In this document: positions 48,215-59,899 of the stretch, piece by piece
Layout: the number at the start of each line of letters is the position of its first letter
How positions within the stretch are numbered: the first letter of the stretch is position 1
Assembly: GCA_028015205.1 (NCBI GenBank)
Contig: CM051514.1
Location: 5,890,001-5,954,000, forward strand
DNA length: 64,000 bases
Direction: 5' to 3'
From: Mytilisepta virgata
Taxonomy: Eukaryota; Mollusca; Bivalvia; Mytilida; Mytilidae
The notes under the pieces: generated by a model
Told to the model about the DNA's origin: nothing
Database searches by the model: none
What the model saw: only the letters and a program-made list of their open reading frames with translations
Translations under genes and position numbers: made by a program

Positions 48215-49255
48215 TTAACGATCACAAGTTACAAAAACACTGTCCTACCTTCATGACAATTGTGTAATTGTTCCAGCTGACAAAGCTCCAAATAACATAG
48301 TTTTTGTCTGCAAAAGACACTACACTGACTGCCTGACTAAGGAGATGGGTATTGACAATTCACTTGGCAACCCCACTTACACGCACACTACCATACCAAG
48401 GTAAGATATTATCAATAATCATATTTCTGTTCTGTCTTCCTTTGGTATTAATGTAAGTAATGACAATTTTAACCTTCCATTTACTGGATACCCAAACTTC
48501 ATGAGTTTCCATACAGCAGGCTCTGCCAAATGCACTACTAAACCCTTTCTAAACTCCTTACTCCTTAGGATGGTCTCAAAAGCTACTAGTGATAAGGCCT
48601 ACTCACTAGTGTGTGAATCAGATGTGGATTCTAAAATTCTAAGAAATTCTAAATACTTACAGAAATATCTCTTTCTAGTGACCCTACCTAGTGTAATAGC
48701 ATAAAAACTTGATTTTTCTACACTGTTTACAACCCTCCCACATGACAAATTGAAATATGTTTTTCTTGAGCTAATTCACCAATGTTTCTACACTAAACAA
48801 GGTTTACAAAGATATGCCTATGTGTTGTTAGGTAAGGAACAGGCTTATTTGGTCACAAAACATACTGCCGTTCTAAAGAAAGTACTCTGAGACTGCTGTT
48901 GTTAACGAATTTCTCATTGACATCTTTCAGTTTGGAGGACATGTTTTTCAGCAAACGATCGGCATCCAAATGGGGAAAAAACTGTGCTGCTTTTGGGCAA
49001 GCTGAATGAATCCTAAAGAAAAGAAATTAACCCAGTCCTTCATTTTCAGTTTCCGCTATATAGATGATGTTTTGTCACTTAATAATCCTTAGTTTAAAAA
49101 CCTACATCTCATCTATCCTAGCAAACTTGAAATTAGAGGCCACAGACGCACCCACTTCTGCTTCATATCTAGATCTGTACTTGTACATAGATAATAATGG
49201 GCGGTCGAAATATAAGATACAAGTGTCTTTATGTCGTCTAAAAAAGGGCTTTTAA
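48215..49255 (+). mobile_element. Penelope-like element RT, degenerate second copy
   Basis: In shifting frames: CVIVPADKA and NIVFVCK (N-terminal), SLGNPTYTHT, AGSAKCTTKPF, LDFSTL-like, FGGHVFQQT, then RYIDDVLSL (the catalytic YxDD, at 49054-49080) and ASYLDLYL. Many small deletions and stops. Unlike the fragment at 20310-21025 it still spans the palm motif. Confidence 0.82.
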
Positions 49256-49505
49256 AAATGGTTCCGTTACACTTTTATTTTATATATTACATGTATATGG
49301 AGTGAATACACTTTTCACAGCTGAAACCACTTGATTGACAATGCGCTCACATGTATATGTCAGTGTCAGTATGGTGAAGACCGATGGCGAGCTCACATAA
49401 TTCCATGTATTCACTCCATACAGTGATGAAATGAATAGACTGAACATAAACCTGTCTTTGAAGTTTATGTGACAGATATCTAGCCCTGCCGAGAAAGTGG
49501 ACATA

Positions 49506-49625
49506 TTAACCACATGCGCGGCAGTAACGAATCAACCGTGAAATGTACACACCATAGGCGGGAGACCTTCGTATGTTAATGCTAACAAATGGGAAGTTTA
49601 CAATCGGAAAATCACGTTTGTTATA
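49506..49625 (-). mobile_element. Penelope-like element fragment, opposite strand
   Basis: Encodes YNKRDFPIVNFPF, PAYGVYISRL and IRYCRACG, the segment that normally follows YLDL... in PLE proteins of this type. It lies 250 bp past the plus-strand copy but inverted, so it is either a separate insertion or the inverted 3' part of the same one. Confidence 0.75.
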
Positions 49626-50269
49626 ATGTTTTAACTCCAACTGAATTAAATATTCTATATGTTGGTCTATGGAAAGGCAACATTTTTCCCTCGAAAAAAA
49701 TGTGAAACCTGGTAAATAAATACAGATACGCACCTAAAAATGTTCGACGCTCAATTTTTTCCCGGCATCCTCTCCAGGTTTTTCTTCAATAGATTTTTAC
49801 ACGGAGCTTTAAATCACAAACTGAATATTCGTGCGTTTCCCTGAATAAATGGGAAGCCGAAGTGTAATAATTTTATAAAGACAAAAATCAAGCAGTTTGA
49901 TGATACACTAAGATTACTCTCACTTTCGTCCGCTTCGCCTCAGCCATTTCCTAAGAACTTACCAAATTAAGCAGTGCACAAACCAATTAGATTGGACCCC
50001 TTGATATTGTAGATCTAAAGAATACTAGTCTAAGAATTACCAGAATTCTTGTATTAGCAGAAGTGTTTGCACATTTATTTTATATAGTTACCAATACTGT
50101 ACAATACTGGTTGTACCAGTATTCAGTTGATGTTCTTCAATTTATCCGTGTAACACTTAATGCCCACTTCGCCTACCAGCGGGGCATAAAAAATTAGTTA
50201 CGAGTAAATGATGTCATCTTATTGAACATAAGTTTGATTTCATTTAGCATTATGGTATCAGACATGTTT

Positions 50270-51620
50270 CCCATGGGGACCTATGATAGATACTTTTGAC
50301 AAGGAACTCTTAGCAGAGTTTGGTACGAACTTGCCCAGTGGTTTCGATGGGGAAAAAAATTAAAATATTTCCACGTATGGTCCTGTGTTACTAAGATGAC
50401 GTTGGAGACAGTCTTTCCTGGCTGTCAGGGTCAACGGATACAATTTGGAACAGACCATTGCTGCCAAATTTGGTTCAATTTGTATTTAGTTTAAAACATG
50501 ATCCAATTGCAAGTGGATTTGTCTCAATTATCGAAGTGGTTATAGAGAAGACCTACAAAAGATTTTCTTATGTTACCTAAATTCTGTTACGGCAGCTATC
50601 TTGGTCAATTGAAATTCTGAAAGAGTTCCATCTTAGGACCATTGCTTCCATGTCTTGTTTCAACTGGCTAAGTGGTTTCAGACAAGATTCAGATATTTTC
50701 CACTGGGTTCTTTGTTAAACTAAGTTTGCCCGTGGTGGCCATCTGACAGTTCTTGTCATTGTACCCATGGTCTACCATCTGAGGACCACTGCTGCCAATC
50801 AAGTCAAATTTTCATAGGTCCTATATTAAACCAAGTTTGGCTGAGCATCCCTTATACAAATTTACTGTATTTTTTCCATTTTTATTTTCTAACCCTTATT
50901 AAAGCATTTTAAAATGTTTTTGTTCTAAATTTAAAGTAGAATGTTCAAAGCTGATGTTTTAAAAAGTTTGAATGAGCTGTCACAATTAAAAGTGGCGATT
51001 TGGTCAGATGGAATAGGGTCAATATTTAGGGTGTCGTCTGCTGTCTTCAAGAATTCTGCTACCCTAGGAGATATTTTTGCCAATATTTTGAGTTAGCACT
51101 GATGAATTCTTTTTTTAAATGTTAAGACAGGTATACTTTCTACACAAGATTTTTAAGATTGCGCAGGTGAGATTTTATTGATTCAATTTTATTTTAATAT
51201 GAAAATGCACTATGAATTAATTGAGGTCTTGGACCACTTCAGGGCCTTTATAGAAATATAGAACGTGTTAAAATGGGTAAAAAAGGGAGTTTTAGCTAGG
51301 TTCTGGTGACCATGTCTGACCAATCACCATCTCTGCCAGGTCTGGTCAAATACTACTCAGTTGTTCTCAAGAAGATCAAGATGTGAAAAATGGATGCAGT
51401 GGCGGTAATAGCTCAAACTGGCCTTTGGCCATGAGCTAAAAACCCCATTAATGGACCAGAACATCCTGGTTAATATCTCTTTCGGACATGTTCAATTATC
51501 CTGTAAATTTTAATGAGAATTGGGCAAACTTGGTCCAGACAGATTGTGGGCGCATAAAAATGTGTCAGGGTTAACAGTATTTTAGGAAGGTTTTATAATA
51601 TATTTTTCATTGTTATTGCA
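50270..51620. other. Diverged repeat-derived stretch
   Basis: Recurrent phrases such as GTTTCGATGGGG/GTTTCAGACAAGATTC, CCATTGCTGCCAA, GGTCCTATATTAAACCAAGT and TCAATTG resemble the units of 45143-45756 and 53200-54780, much decayed. No gene seen. Confidence 0.45.
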
Positions 51621-52366
51621 CACAGTGTTTGCCTTTTCATAAATAACCAAGTCATACACCAGTTTTCAACAGAAAAGAAGAACATTTAAAATGTCATTTT
51701 TATTTCAATTATGTTTGTTTGACAGTCTCATAATAATTAAACTGGTATTCCATTTTTTCCTATTGAAAAACCTCTACATTTCAAACTATTTTTTTACAAG
51801 CTATGTGTAACAATTTTTATAGCCAGCTCTTTAGAACTTAGTGGATATTTATTTTTATTTGGCTATTTCTAATGATGTGAGTGAATATACTAAAAAAATT
51901 AAATCTAAAGATTAATTTAAAAAAAATAAATTCAGTATCCATATCCTGACAATATAGGGAAATGAGAAATATTTTACATCTTGAATCAATTTTGTATCAG
52001 ACAAAATGACAAGACGGAGGCTTAAACTGATTCCCCCTGATTTTCTAATACTAGTTTAAGTTAAATATTGAATTTCTGATTTCATTATTTTATGCAAACC
52101 AATCAAAAAAATATTACAACTCAGAAATTGAAAACATCTTATTTTTTTTATCATAACACATATAACAGCAACTGAACTATTATCTGCCTATATAATATAA
52201 ACATTTGCCAAAGTGAACCTTAAGCCTATTTCAGAAAAAACTTTATAGTGGTATCAACATTCACAATTTCAAAATTTCATTTACTGTTTTAATGTGTTAA
52301 ATTTACCACCATCAATTAGATTTTAATATAAGTGTTTTCCTACCCTCAAATATTATTTCTTCAACA

Positions 52367-52735
52367 GCCCCACCTGATGGACTCCTCCACCCCTACATCC
52401 ATCTCCAAAAAATAAACCTCACCTTTGTACCTTCTTTTCAAAGTAAATCAAGTTTTTACTTGAATAAAAGTCTATCAAAAAGATCTTTTACCTTCTCATA
52501 TTTTTACCACTTTATAAAAAATGCAAAACCTTAAAAATTATTATTTTCAGTATTACATATAATTTAAAAACAAAAACAAAAAAACAAAAATTCCCTTTTA
52601 CAAGTTTTTCAATATGTTCATCTTAAAATTAGGTACACTATTTTTTTAAAAGCCCCATCTGATGGACTCCTCCACCCCTACATCCATCTCCAAAAAATAA
52701 ACCTCACCTTTTTTACCTTCTTTTATATAATTTTT
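52367..52735. repeat. Direct repeat, ~285-bp spacing
   Basis: CTGATGGACTCCTCCACCCC then TACATCCATCTCCAAAAAAT and AAACCTCACCTTT occurs at about 52373 and 52657, identical over ~65 bp. Confidence 0.85.
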
Positions 52736-53754
52736 TCAATATGTTCATCTTAAATCAAGTACATAACATGCAGTAATTTAAACTCAATTTTTACTCAAGT
52801 GAAAGTTACAAACTACAGATAAAACTCTTATCCTTTGATTCTTTTATTACAATTTCCATGGAAAATGAAATTTTTTTAGTTTTTGCTTTTTATATATATA
52901 TCTATATATATATTTTTTAGAATTTTTCATCTCAAACCAAGTGGTACATTTTTTAAATAATAAATTATAAAAATAAGAATAACTAGAGGCTCACCTGAGC
53001 CTGCATCTCTCACCTGCCCTTTTATTAGGCCATTTGAAAATGTAAGCTCTTTCATATCCACAAGACTATTAAAGTAATGCAAAATATTTGTCATTTGACC
53101 TAAAAATAAAAAGGGGGAAAAAATTTGCATCTGTCCTTCCAAAAATCATTCCTGCCATCTTTGGTTACAACTTGAAAATGATAAAAAAAATTCCTTTCCC
53201 ATAGTTTCAATAGAAACTCTTTAGGGCCGCAGCCGTCAGTTGATCAGATGACTTTCGAAGATAAGTGGACTGTTGGTAGAGGATATTGTTGTCATCAATC
53301 CTGCAAAGTTTCAAAACATTTCTGAGAAGATTTTTAAAAATTGGCCAATCATAATGGATGGCCTGTTTAACCATCTGGAACCAAAGGTGGAAATGAGGTC
53401 CTTCCATACATTTCTGTCAACATTAGTTCCTGGGAAAAATGACCAAAAAGTCTTTTCCCATATAGTTTCAATGGCTGCCATGTTGTTAATTCAACAGCAC
53501 CGAATGGTGGATCGTTCTTCCATACATCATTCCCACCAAGTTTGGTTACAATCCGCAAAGTATTTTCAGAGAAGATCAAAAAGTGAAAAGTTTATGGACA
53601 ACGGACGCAAAGTGATGACATAAGCAAAAACTACGTCATACAAATGACAGCAAAACTTTTTACATATTCATTTATTATGATTGAAAATGATAAATCTTAC
53701 GAATTTAGTTGTCTTTATATTTTAGAAAAAAGTTTTAGCTTAACCTTTTTAAAT

Positions 53755-54236
53755 TGATACTTTACCACTTGGTTGAAAATGCAAAACCTTTACAATTTTT
53801 TTTTTTAAGGATTTTTCATCTTCAACAAGTGGTAATTTAAAAAAAGAAAAAAGAAATGTAATTCATTGGAGTGAATGACTTCAGCTAACCCTGTAAAACA
53901 TTATTTTATTAACACTTGATTTGAAATGATAAACCCTTTACAAAGTTCTCAAAAACATTGTTACATTATAATATTTGTACTTATTCCCATTTTCAAAAAA
54001 ATTACATTTTTCATTTTCATAAATTTTCAACTTAAAGTGGTAATTTTTCAAAAAGAATTTTAGATTTATACAACTGAATGTTACCTAGTTCAAAATTTTT
54101 TACCTTCATTGGAAATGCAAGACCTTACCAATTTTTTTCCAATTTTTCAAAAAACCAACTTTACTTCTGTCAAACTTTTATGATTTTGGTGTATATGAAA
54201 AACCCTTTACAAATTATTCTAAAAAAATATTACAAA

Positions 54237-54267
<31 letters not shown>

Positions 54268-54875
54268 GCATATTTAACCCAAACGGTAAATCGTAGGAGC
54301 CTGCATTGCCCATCTGGATGTGATTTTCCAAACAATTTAGGAACACCATTGCTGCAAAGTAAGGACCTATATCAAACTAAGCTTGGTTGTTATTCAGATA
54401 TTACCATCTAAGAAAAATTCCTGCTCCCAAATGGCCAATTGCTTTTAGACCATTAGTTTCTTAAATGAATTTTCCCATAGGGTCCTGTGTTAAATTAAGT
54501 TTGGCAGTGGACATGATTGTGAAAGAGGACTACAGGCTGCCAAGGTTGGTTCCATCTGGCCATGTAGTTCCCACAGAATTTTTTTTAAATTCATCCCTTC
54601 TGTTTTCTTTTTTTTTGTAATAGCAGCCATGTTGGTTGGAAGTTGGGGATGCAGGAAGCAATTTCAAAGAGGGCCACCCAAGAATCATTCAAAGTTTTGT
54701 TCTAATAGGCCCAGTGGTTTCAGAGAATATATTTAAAGGAAAGTTTATGACATCCCATGCAAAGTGATGGCAACAGCTTCACATGAATTTTTATTCAATT
54801 AAAAGTTACTGACTACAACTTAACCATTTTGCTTTTTGAAGGTTCACCATTTGGTTGAAAATGCAAAACCCTTTA

Positions 54876-54919
<44 letters not shown>

Positions 54920-55460
54920 CGCATCTTTAGCCAAGTAGTAATTTAAAAAATGAACAGAAAAAAAATCTTTTAATTGGGGTAAAGGTTACTGTCAGAATTA
55001 TCAAGCTTTATCTTTTTTATTACTTGGTTGAAAATGCAAAACCTTTACAATTTTTTTTAAAACTTACATTGTTGTATATTATCTATTTAAAAAAAATGAT
55101 ACAATATTTGTTTGGTTTTTTTTTTTTAGAATTTTTTATCTTTAACCAAGTGGTCATTTAAAATAAAAAAAAATTTTTCTTCCGAGGAAAGTTATTGACT
55201 TCAAACTAAACCTGTTGCCTTCTGAAGATTTACCACTTGGTTGAAAATGCAAAACCTATACAAATTTAAGAAAAAAACTTACATTTCATTCGTTTTTGAA
55301 AATACATTTTTTTTTTTTTTTTAGAATTTCCATCTTCAAGCAAGTGATAATTTTGAAATAGAAAAAAAAATCATTCGAGTGAGAGCTAAACGATTTGCTT
55401 TTCAGAGTTTATTTACCACTTGGTTGAAAATGAAAAACCTTTACAATTTTTTTTCAATCT
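53755..55460. repeat. Tandem hairpin repeats with T-tract loops
   Basis: Units of ~190-240 bp: ACCACTTGGTTGAAAATGCA, AAACCTTTACAA, a long T-tract, AGAATTT, then CATCTT(C/T)AACCAAGTGGT, so each unit can fold on itself. Clear units are near 53765, 54845, 55020, 55225 and 55415. T-tracts reach ~33 (54879-54913). Confidence 0.85.
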
Positions 55461-56344
55461 TATGCATAATACATGTAAAAAGACCCTTAAAACTATATTT
55501 GCCATACATTACTTCACCCTCCCTACACCCCAAAAAAAATGGGATGGGGTCAACATTGAGGATTGAGAATATGTGCCCTTGAAATCCAGGAACTTCTACA
55601 TCTGCCTGGATATTGTTTTCTATTGGAAATCCAATATATCAAGAATGTTATCTCACTGATGGAAAAGATTTCTTTATGCATATATAAACACAAAATATAC
55701 TCAAGTCAAAATTTTGAATTATTAACTTCAAGAAACAGAAAACATACAAAAAGTTATCCATAAAATCATAAAAACATAAAACCTGGATAAAATTGTTAAA
55801 AACCATTAAAATAAAAAACAACTTTCTGCATGTTTTCTGATAAATTTACCATAAATTTCACGAGTCAACTCTACAGTTCAGTGTACTTGGTATATTTTGT
55901 ATTTCATGCACACTATACGTATACTGTTGTTTTACATGACTTTCAGCAACATCACTTAACCATCTAGAAAAATTTATGACACCGAGACTGTTGAAGAGAC
56001 AGCAATAAGTGGATATCAAACTACGCTCTTAGGAAATTAAAATGATACAAAAAATTAGACCAAAATGATGTTAAATTTTGAAAACTTAAAAAAATCAAAA
56101 AGAAAATAAAAGTCAAGCTGGGAAAGATTTTAATATGGGATTTCTATTTTATATAAAAATATTATCCAATTAAATTTGTCTGTAACCTGTCAATTAGGCA
56201 AACATAGTAAAAATGTGTAAATTACAAGTTAATATTATACAATCAGACAAAAAATATTGAGGAGATCTTCAGGCTTGGCCAACAACGGTCCATTTAAAAA
56301 TCACACAAATTTCTATAAATTGTCCTCAACAGTCAAATGTTCAT

Positions 56345-56411
56345 TATGTGATTTCATTCAGTTCTGGAAAATCAATCCAATGCTTATCTACATAATGTCC
56401 TCCTTTCCATC
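56345..56411 (-). CDS. Candidate terminal exon ending ...HWIDFPELNEIT
   Basis: A good polypyrimidine-CAG acceptor (TTTTTTCAG) is followed by 21 codons and TAA, encoding WKGGHYVDKHWIDFPELNEI and a final T. The reading enters in phase 2. The residue mix (Trp, His, Gly, acidic) looks like real protein rather than translated repeat. It might belong with the candidate first exon at 59830-59869, but a linking exon of the right phase was not found. Family unknown. Confidence 0.3.
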
Positions 56412-56879
56412 TGAAAAAATCCAATATTTTTGTTAAATGTAAGAAGATATTTTGTAAATATTTTTAATATATTTTCTTTATTTGCAAAAACACAAATTCG
56501 TTTTCACTTCTAATGCAAAGATAAACTCAGGAATTTTTAATTTTTTTATTAAAGTTTACTAGTTAAAAGTAAATTTTAAGAAAAAGAAATGACAATTTGT
56601 CTACAAAAGCCAATTAAAGTTAAGAAAATTATTCCGATTATCTGGTTATCTCCCTTTATTTAGTTCCATAGTTTGGAAAAGAGAAGTTAAAATGAAATAA
56701 CCTTTAGTGAGCAAGCTCAAATACCCCACCCAAACAAACTGACTTGCTAGCATGGAGCTTTTTCATTTATGTTTTTCCTTCCACTTTTTGTGCATGATAT
56801 TAATATTTGATATATTTGAAAGCTCCTCCCAAGAAGAGCTTCCTCATTTCAGATTTTGCTGATAATCCAAAGCATCTGG

Positions 56880-56982
56880 GTACTGTTTCACTAAAAGTCT
56901 TAAGACTTGTGACTGATAATAAATCCTTTGAATATATACTTTACGACTTATCGTCTGGTACCACCTTTAGTGAAACAGTACA
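56880..56982. mobile_element. ~100-bp MITE, GTACTGTTTCACTAAA ends
   Basis: GTACTGTTTCACTAAAAG at the left; CTTTAGTGAAACAGTAC at the right; inner CTTAAGACTTGTGAC against TTTACGACTTATCG. No ORF. Confidence 0.8.
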
Positions 56983-57277
56983 TTGAAATTTCCAATTTCC
57001 CAGAAAATTGAACACATCTGAGGTATTGATGACTGGATACTTTATTCAAATTTGAAGATAAAAATCAAAGTGATGGAAATCACCACTGGAAAGATTGCAA
57101 CTGTAGTTGTGTGTACAATTTCAAATGGAACTAGGTGGAACTGTTTTGTAAACCAAAACATATGTCTATTCTAGATCAATCTTTACCTCCAGGATAAAAA
57201 TAATAATTTTGTGACCTTGAGGTCAAAGGTCAAATGAAGGTCATAATGGTACGCGACACACACTTCCTACATACCCA

Positions 57278-57385
57278 AGGGTATAAGCCTAGGTCAAAAG
57301 ACAAAAAAGTAACCTGCACAAGGAAATACTATAATTTTAGTCATCATTTGACCTTGAGGGTATAAGCCTAGGTCAAAAGACAAAA
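57278..57385. repeat. Short tandem duplication, ~78 bp
   Basis: GGGTATAAGCCTAGGTCAAA then AGACAAAA occurs at about 57279 and 57357. The surroundings contain GACCTTGAGGTCAAAGGTCA phrases. Confidence 0.75.
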
Positions 57386-57969
57386 GTAATGGCCCGGACA
57401 AGATTCGCTGAGAAGAATACGAAGAAGAACAACTAGAATTGCAATTGCGCCCACGGTGTCCATTTTGAAATTTTTTGTATTCTGATGATTGCATCTTGTT
57501 CGCCATCCAAAATTTAGCCTAGATATCAATTTTCATTAAAATTAGACAATGTTTAATTTTTATATGCCCGTCAATTATGGTATACAAATGTCTGGCGTCC
57601 TCTGTCCATGGTAAACATGTCACACCATAACTTGAGAACAACTTATCCAAATTTCATGAAACTTAATATAGTTGTTTCTTATGACGGCCAGACGATCTGT
57701 ATACTTTTTGGTGAAAATAAGATTAAAACTTTTTGAGTGACGGGACTTTGTAACTAAAACAGGGGTGTGTTTTTTTTTCACGTCGCACCCTATCTCAAAA
57801 ATGATTTGATTATTGCTTAAAACTTTACATACTTCATAGTTATATTAATCTAAAGATCTGTATACTTTTAGGTGATGATTCAAAATTTTATTTTAGAGTT
57901 TTTTGTAAAAAAAAAAGGGGGGGGGTGTTTCACATGTCATGCCGTATCTCAGAAACTATTGATTATTGC

Positions 57970-58239
57970 TTGTTTGTTTGTTTATTTAGTTGGGGTTTAA
58001 CGCCGTTTTCAGCACATTTGGCTATTTCGCGGCGGCCAGTTTTTATTGGTGGAAGAAGCCGAAGTACCCGGAGAGAACCACCGACCTTCGGTAGGAAAAT
58101 TGGCAATCCTTGTCAATAAGATCGGAGTCGAACACACCCCGCCACAGGTGAGATTCCAACTCACAACCCCAGCGTTGAAAGGCTAGTGATTATTAGTAGT
58201 CATGACGAACTACCTAGACCACTTGGCCACCGAGGCCCC
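57970..58239 (-). mobile_element. tRNA-derived SINE, family A (copy 4), perfect 13-bp TSD
   Basis: Minus-strand head GCCTCGGTGGCCAAGTGGTC, box B near GAGTTGGAATCTCACC, centre ACTGGCCGCCGCGAAATAGC, end GCTGAAAACGGCGTTAAACC, tail AAATAAACAAACAAACA. TATTGATTATTGC flanks both sides exactly (57957-57969, 58240-58252). The perfect duplication suggests a fairly recent insertion. Confidence 0.92.
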
Positions 58240-58249
58240 TATTGATTAT

Positions 58250-59820
58250 TGCAAAAAACTTCACAATCTGAAGATCTGTATACTTTTTCGTGATGATTAT
58301 TTTATTTTAGAGTTATTGAATTTTTATTGAGCTTTTTGGTAAAAAATGCAGTCTTTTTTGGTCACATTTCGCGCCGTATCTCTATTGCTTTAAAGTTTAC
58401 ATGCTTATGTTTTGCCCGGTTTCCATATACATCCTACCAGCAGCTCCACTAAAAGGGGGATTCCAAAAACTTTTATTATGTTTTTTTCACTACTCGACGG
58501 GCGTATCATGTGCTTGTGTCGCAGCTGCTGTTTATTCGTCATTTTTTACAGCATTTGACTATCACATTTTTTCCCAATGAAATTTAGAAAAGTACAAAGT
58601 TTCATGAAATTCTATGGTGCAGTTTTTGAAATATGAAAGTTTTAAAAAATTTTCATACTTTTTCCATTTCCATGGCAACGACAGCCATTTTGAGAATTTA
58701 ATGTTATATGCACAACTAGACTTGGTGATCATCATTATTTTGAAGTTTCTCTGAGAACTTGTGCGGACAAAATTAGGTGAAACCCCCCCCCCCCCCCCCC
58801 AAAAGGAACAATAACAATCTGTCGTCCCGACTACGTCTGGGGGCAACATAAATACTACAAAAATAATGCAAAGGGTTCATTCCTTGAATTGCACATGGTA
58901 GATTTCCTTAGCTGAAACTTGGCTTCCTATTTCGGTATTTTTGTTATGAGTACTTCTTGTTTTGGTCTTATGTTTCAGTTTTAATGCTGCTGATGAGAGG
59001 CAACTCCTTGAAATGTGTCGTATACAGCATAGTATAAATTTACTATAATATTAGTATCTTTGGATTGTTATTTTGAAACTCCTGGGATGATGCCTCTGCA
59101 TGGTGGATCCTAGGTCCTTGAGGGTATCACAGATATTATCTCTGCTATGTGAGATCAATTACAGTAAATGTATTCATTTTGGGAAGATAATTTTCAATAA
59201 GAGTTCAATGTGTTTAAGTTAAACATTTTACTAAATTACGTTATTTTAGTGCATGTCTGAGATAATCGTAAGGTTTTTCTCCAATAACGGGTCCATTAAA
59301 GAAATAATCGTCACATTAGTAAATGCACAATTATTTTTTACATGTCCTCAAGAACGGATAATTGCTCATTATTATACATGAATGGAACAGAAGGTAAACA
59401 ATCAAAATGGCTGTATTTTTAAAACATGGATGGAAATGTGTCAAAAATGTTAGTTTTAATGTATTTGGGACCAGGGCTCAGCAGCCTACTTCAGGATGAC
59501 AGGGAGAAATGACGTTTTTCCCTGAAGCTAACAAGAAGTGGTGGGAGACAGGGAGAAGTGATTACGTGACGTTCCAAAGCACCAATCGGCACTGATTATG
59601 TTTTTATTTGAATAGCTAGTCTTATTCTGTTTTTTTTTTAAAGAAATTAAGATTCATTCTCTGATTTACAGTTCAACTTGGTTAAGGCAAATTTAACTTG
59701 CATGCCTTCTAAGCCAGTCTACAAAATGTGTACAACAGAGTCAACAAAGAAGTTCATAAAATCAAATCATTACTTCACTCACAGTATCTCTCTTTGTTTT
59801 TGAATTATTGTTATTCAGGT
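58250..59820. other. Repeat-rich, no gene
   Basis: Holds a C-tract (58783-58800), the inverted relative of 13700-13820 (58870-58970) and, at 59255-59345, the relative of 2335-2420. 59480-59580 has GGGAGAAATGACG/GGGAGAAGTGATTACGTGAC, recalling the interior of the TIR element at 15268-16103. Confidence 0.45.
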
Positions 59821-59829
59821 CTGACTTAC

Positions 59830-59869
59830 CGTGGTCCGAGTTGTCAGCGGACCAAGTAAATTTACCCAT
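59830..59869 (-). CDS. Candidate first coding exon MGKFTWSADNSDH
   Basis: ATG with an in-frame upstream stop, 13 codons plus one base, then a consensus donor GTAAGTCAG. The local sequence is less repetitive than its surroundings. A short upstream ATG frame (about 59908-59950) would act as a uORF if this is a transcript. It is the start of a hypothetical minus-strand gene; product unknown. Confidence 0.28.
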
Positions 59870-59899
59870 ATTTTTTTTATTGGATTATTTCCCTTTGAT

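Noticed and set aside
48501..48704. Separate 67-codon gene
   Set aside because: It is one frame of the degenerate Penelope-like element at 48215-49255.
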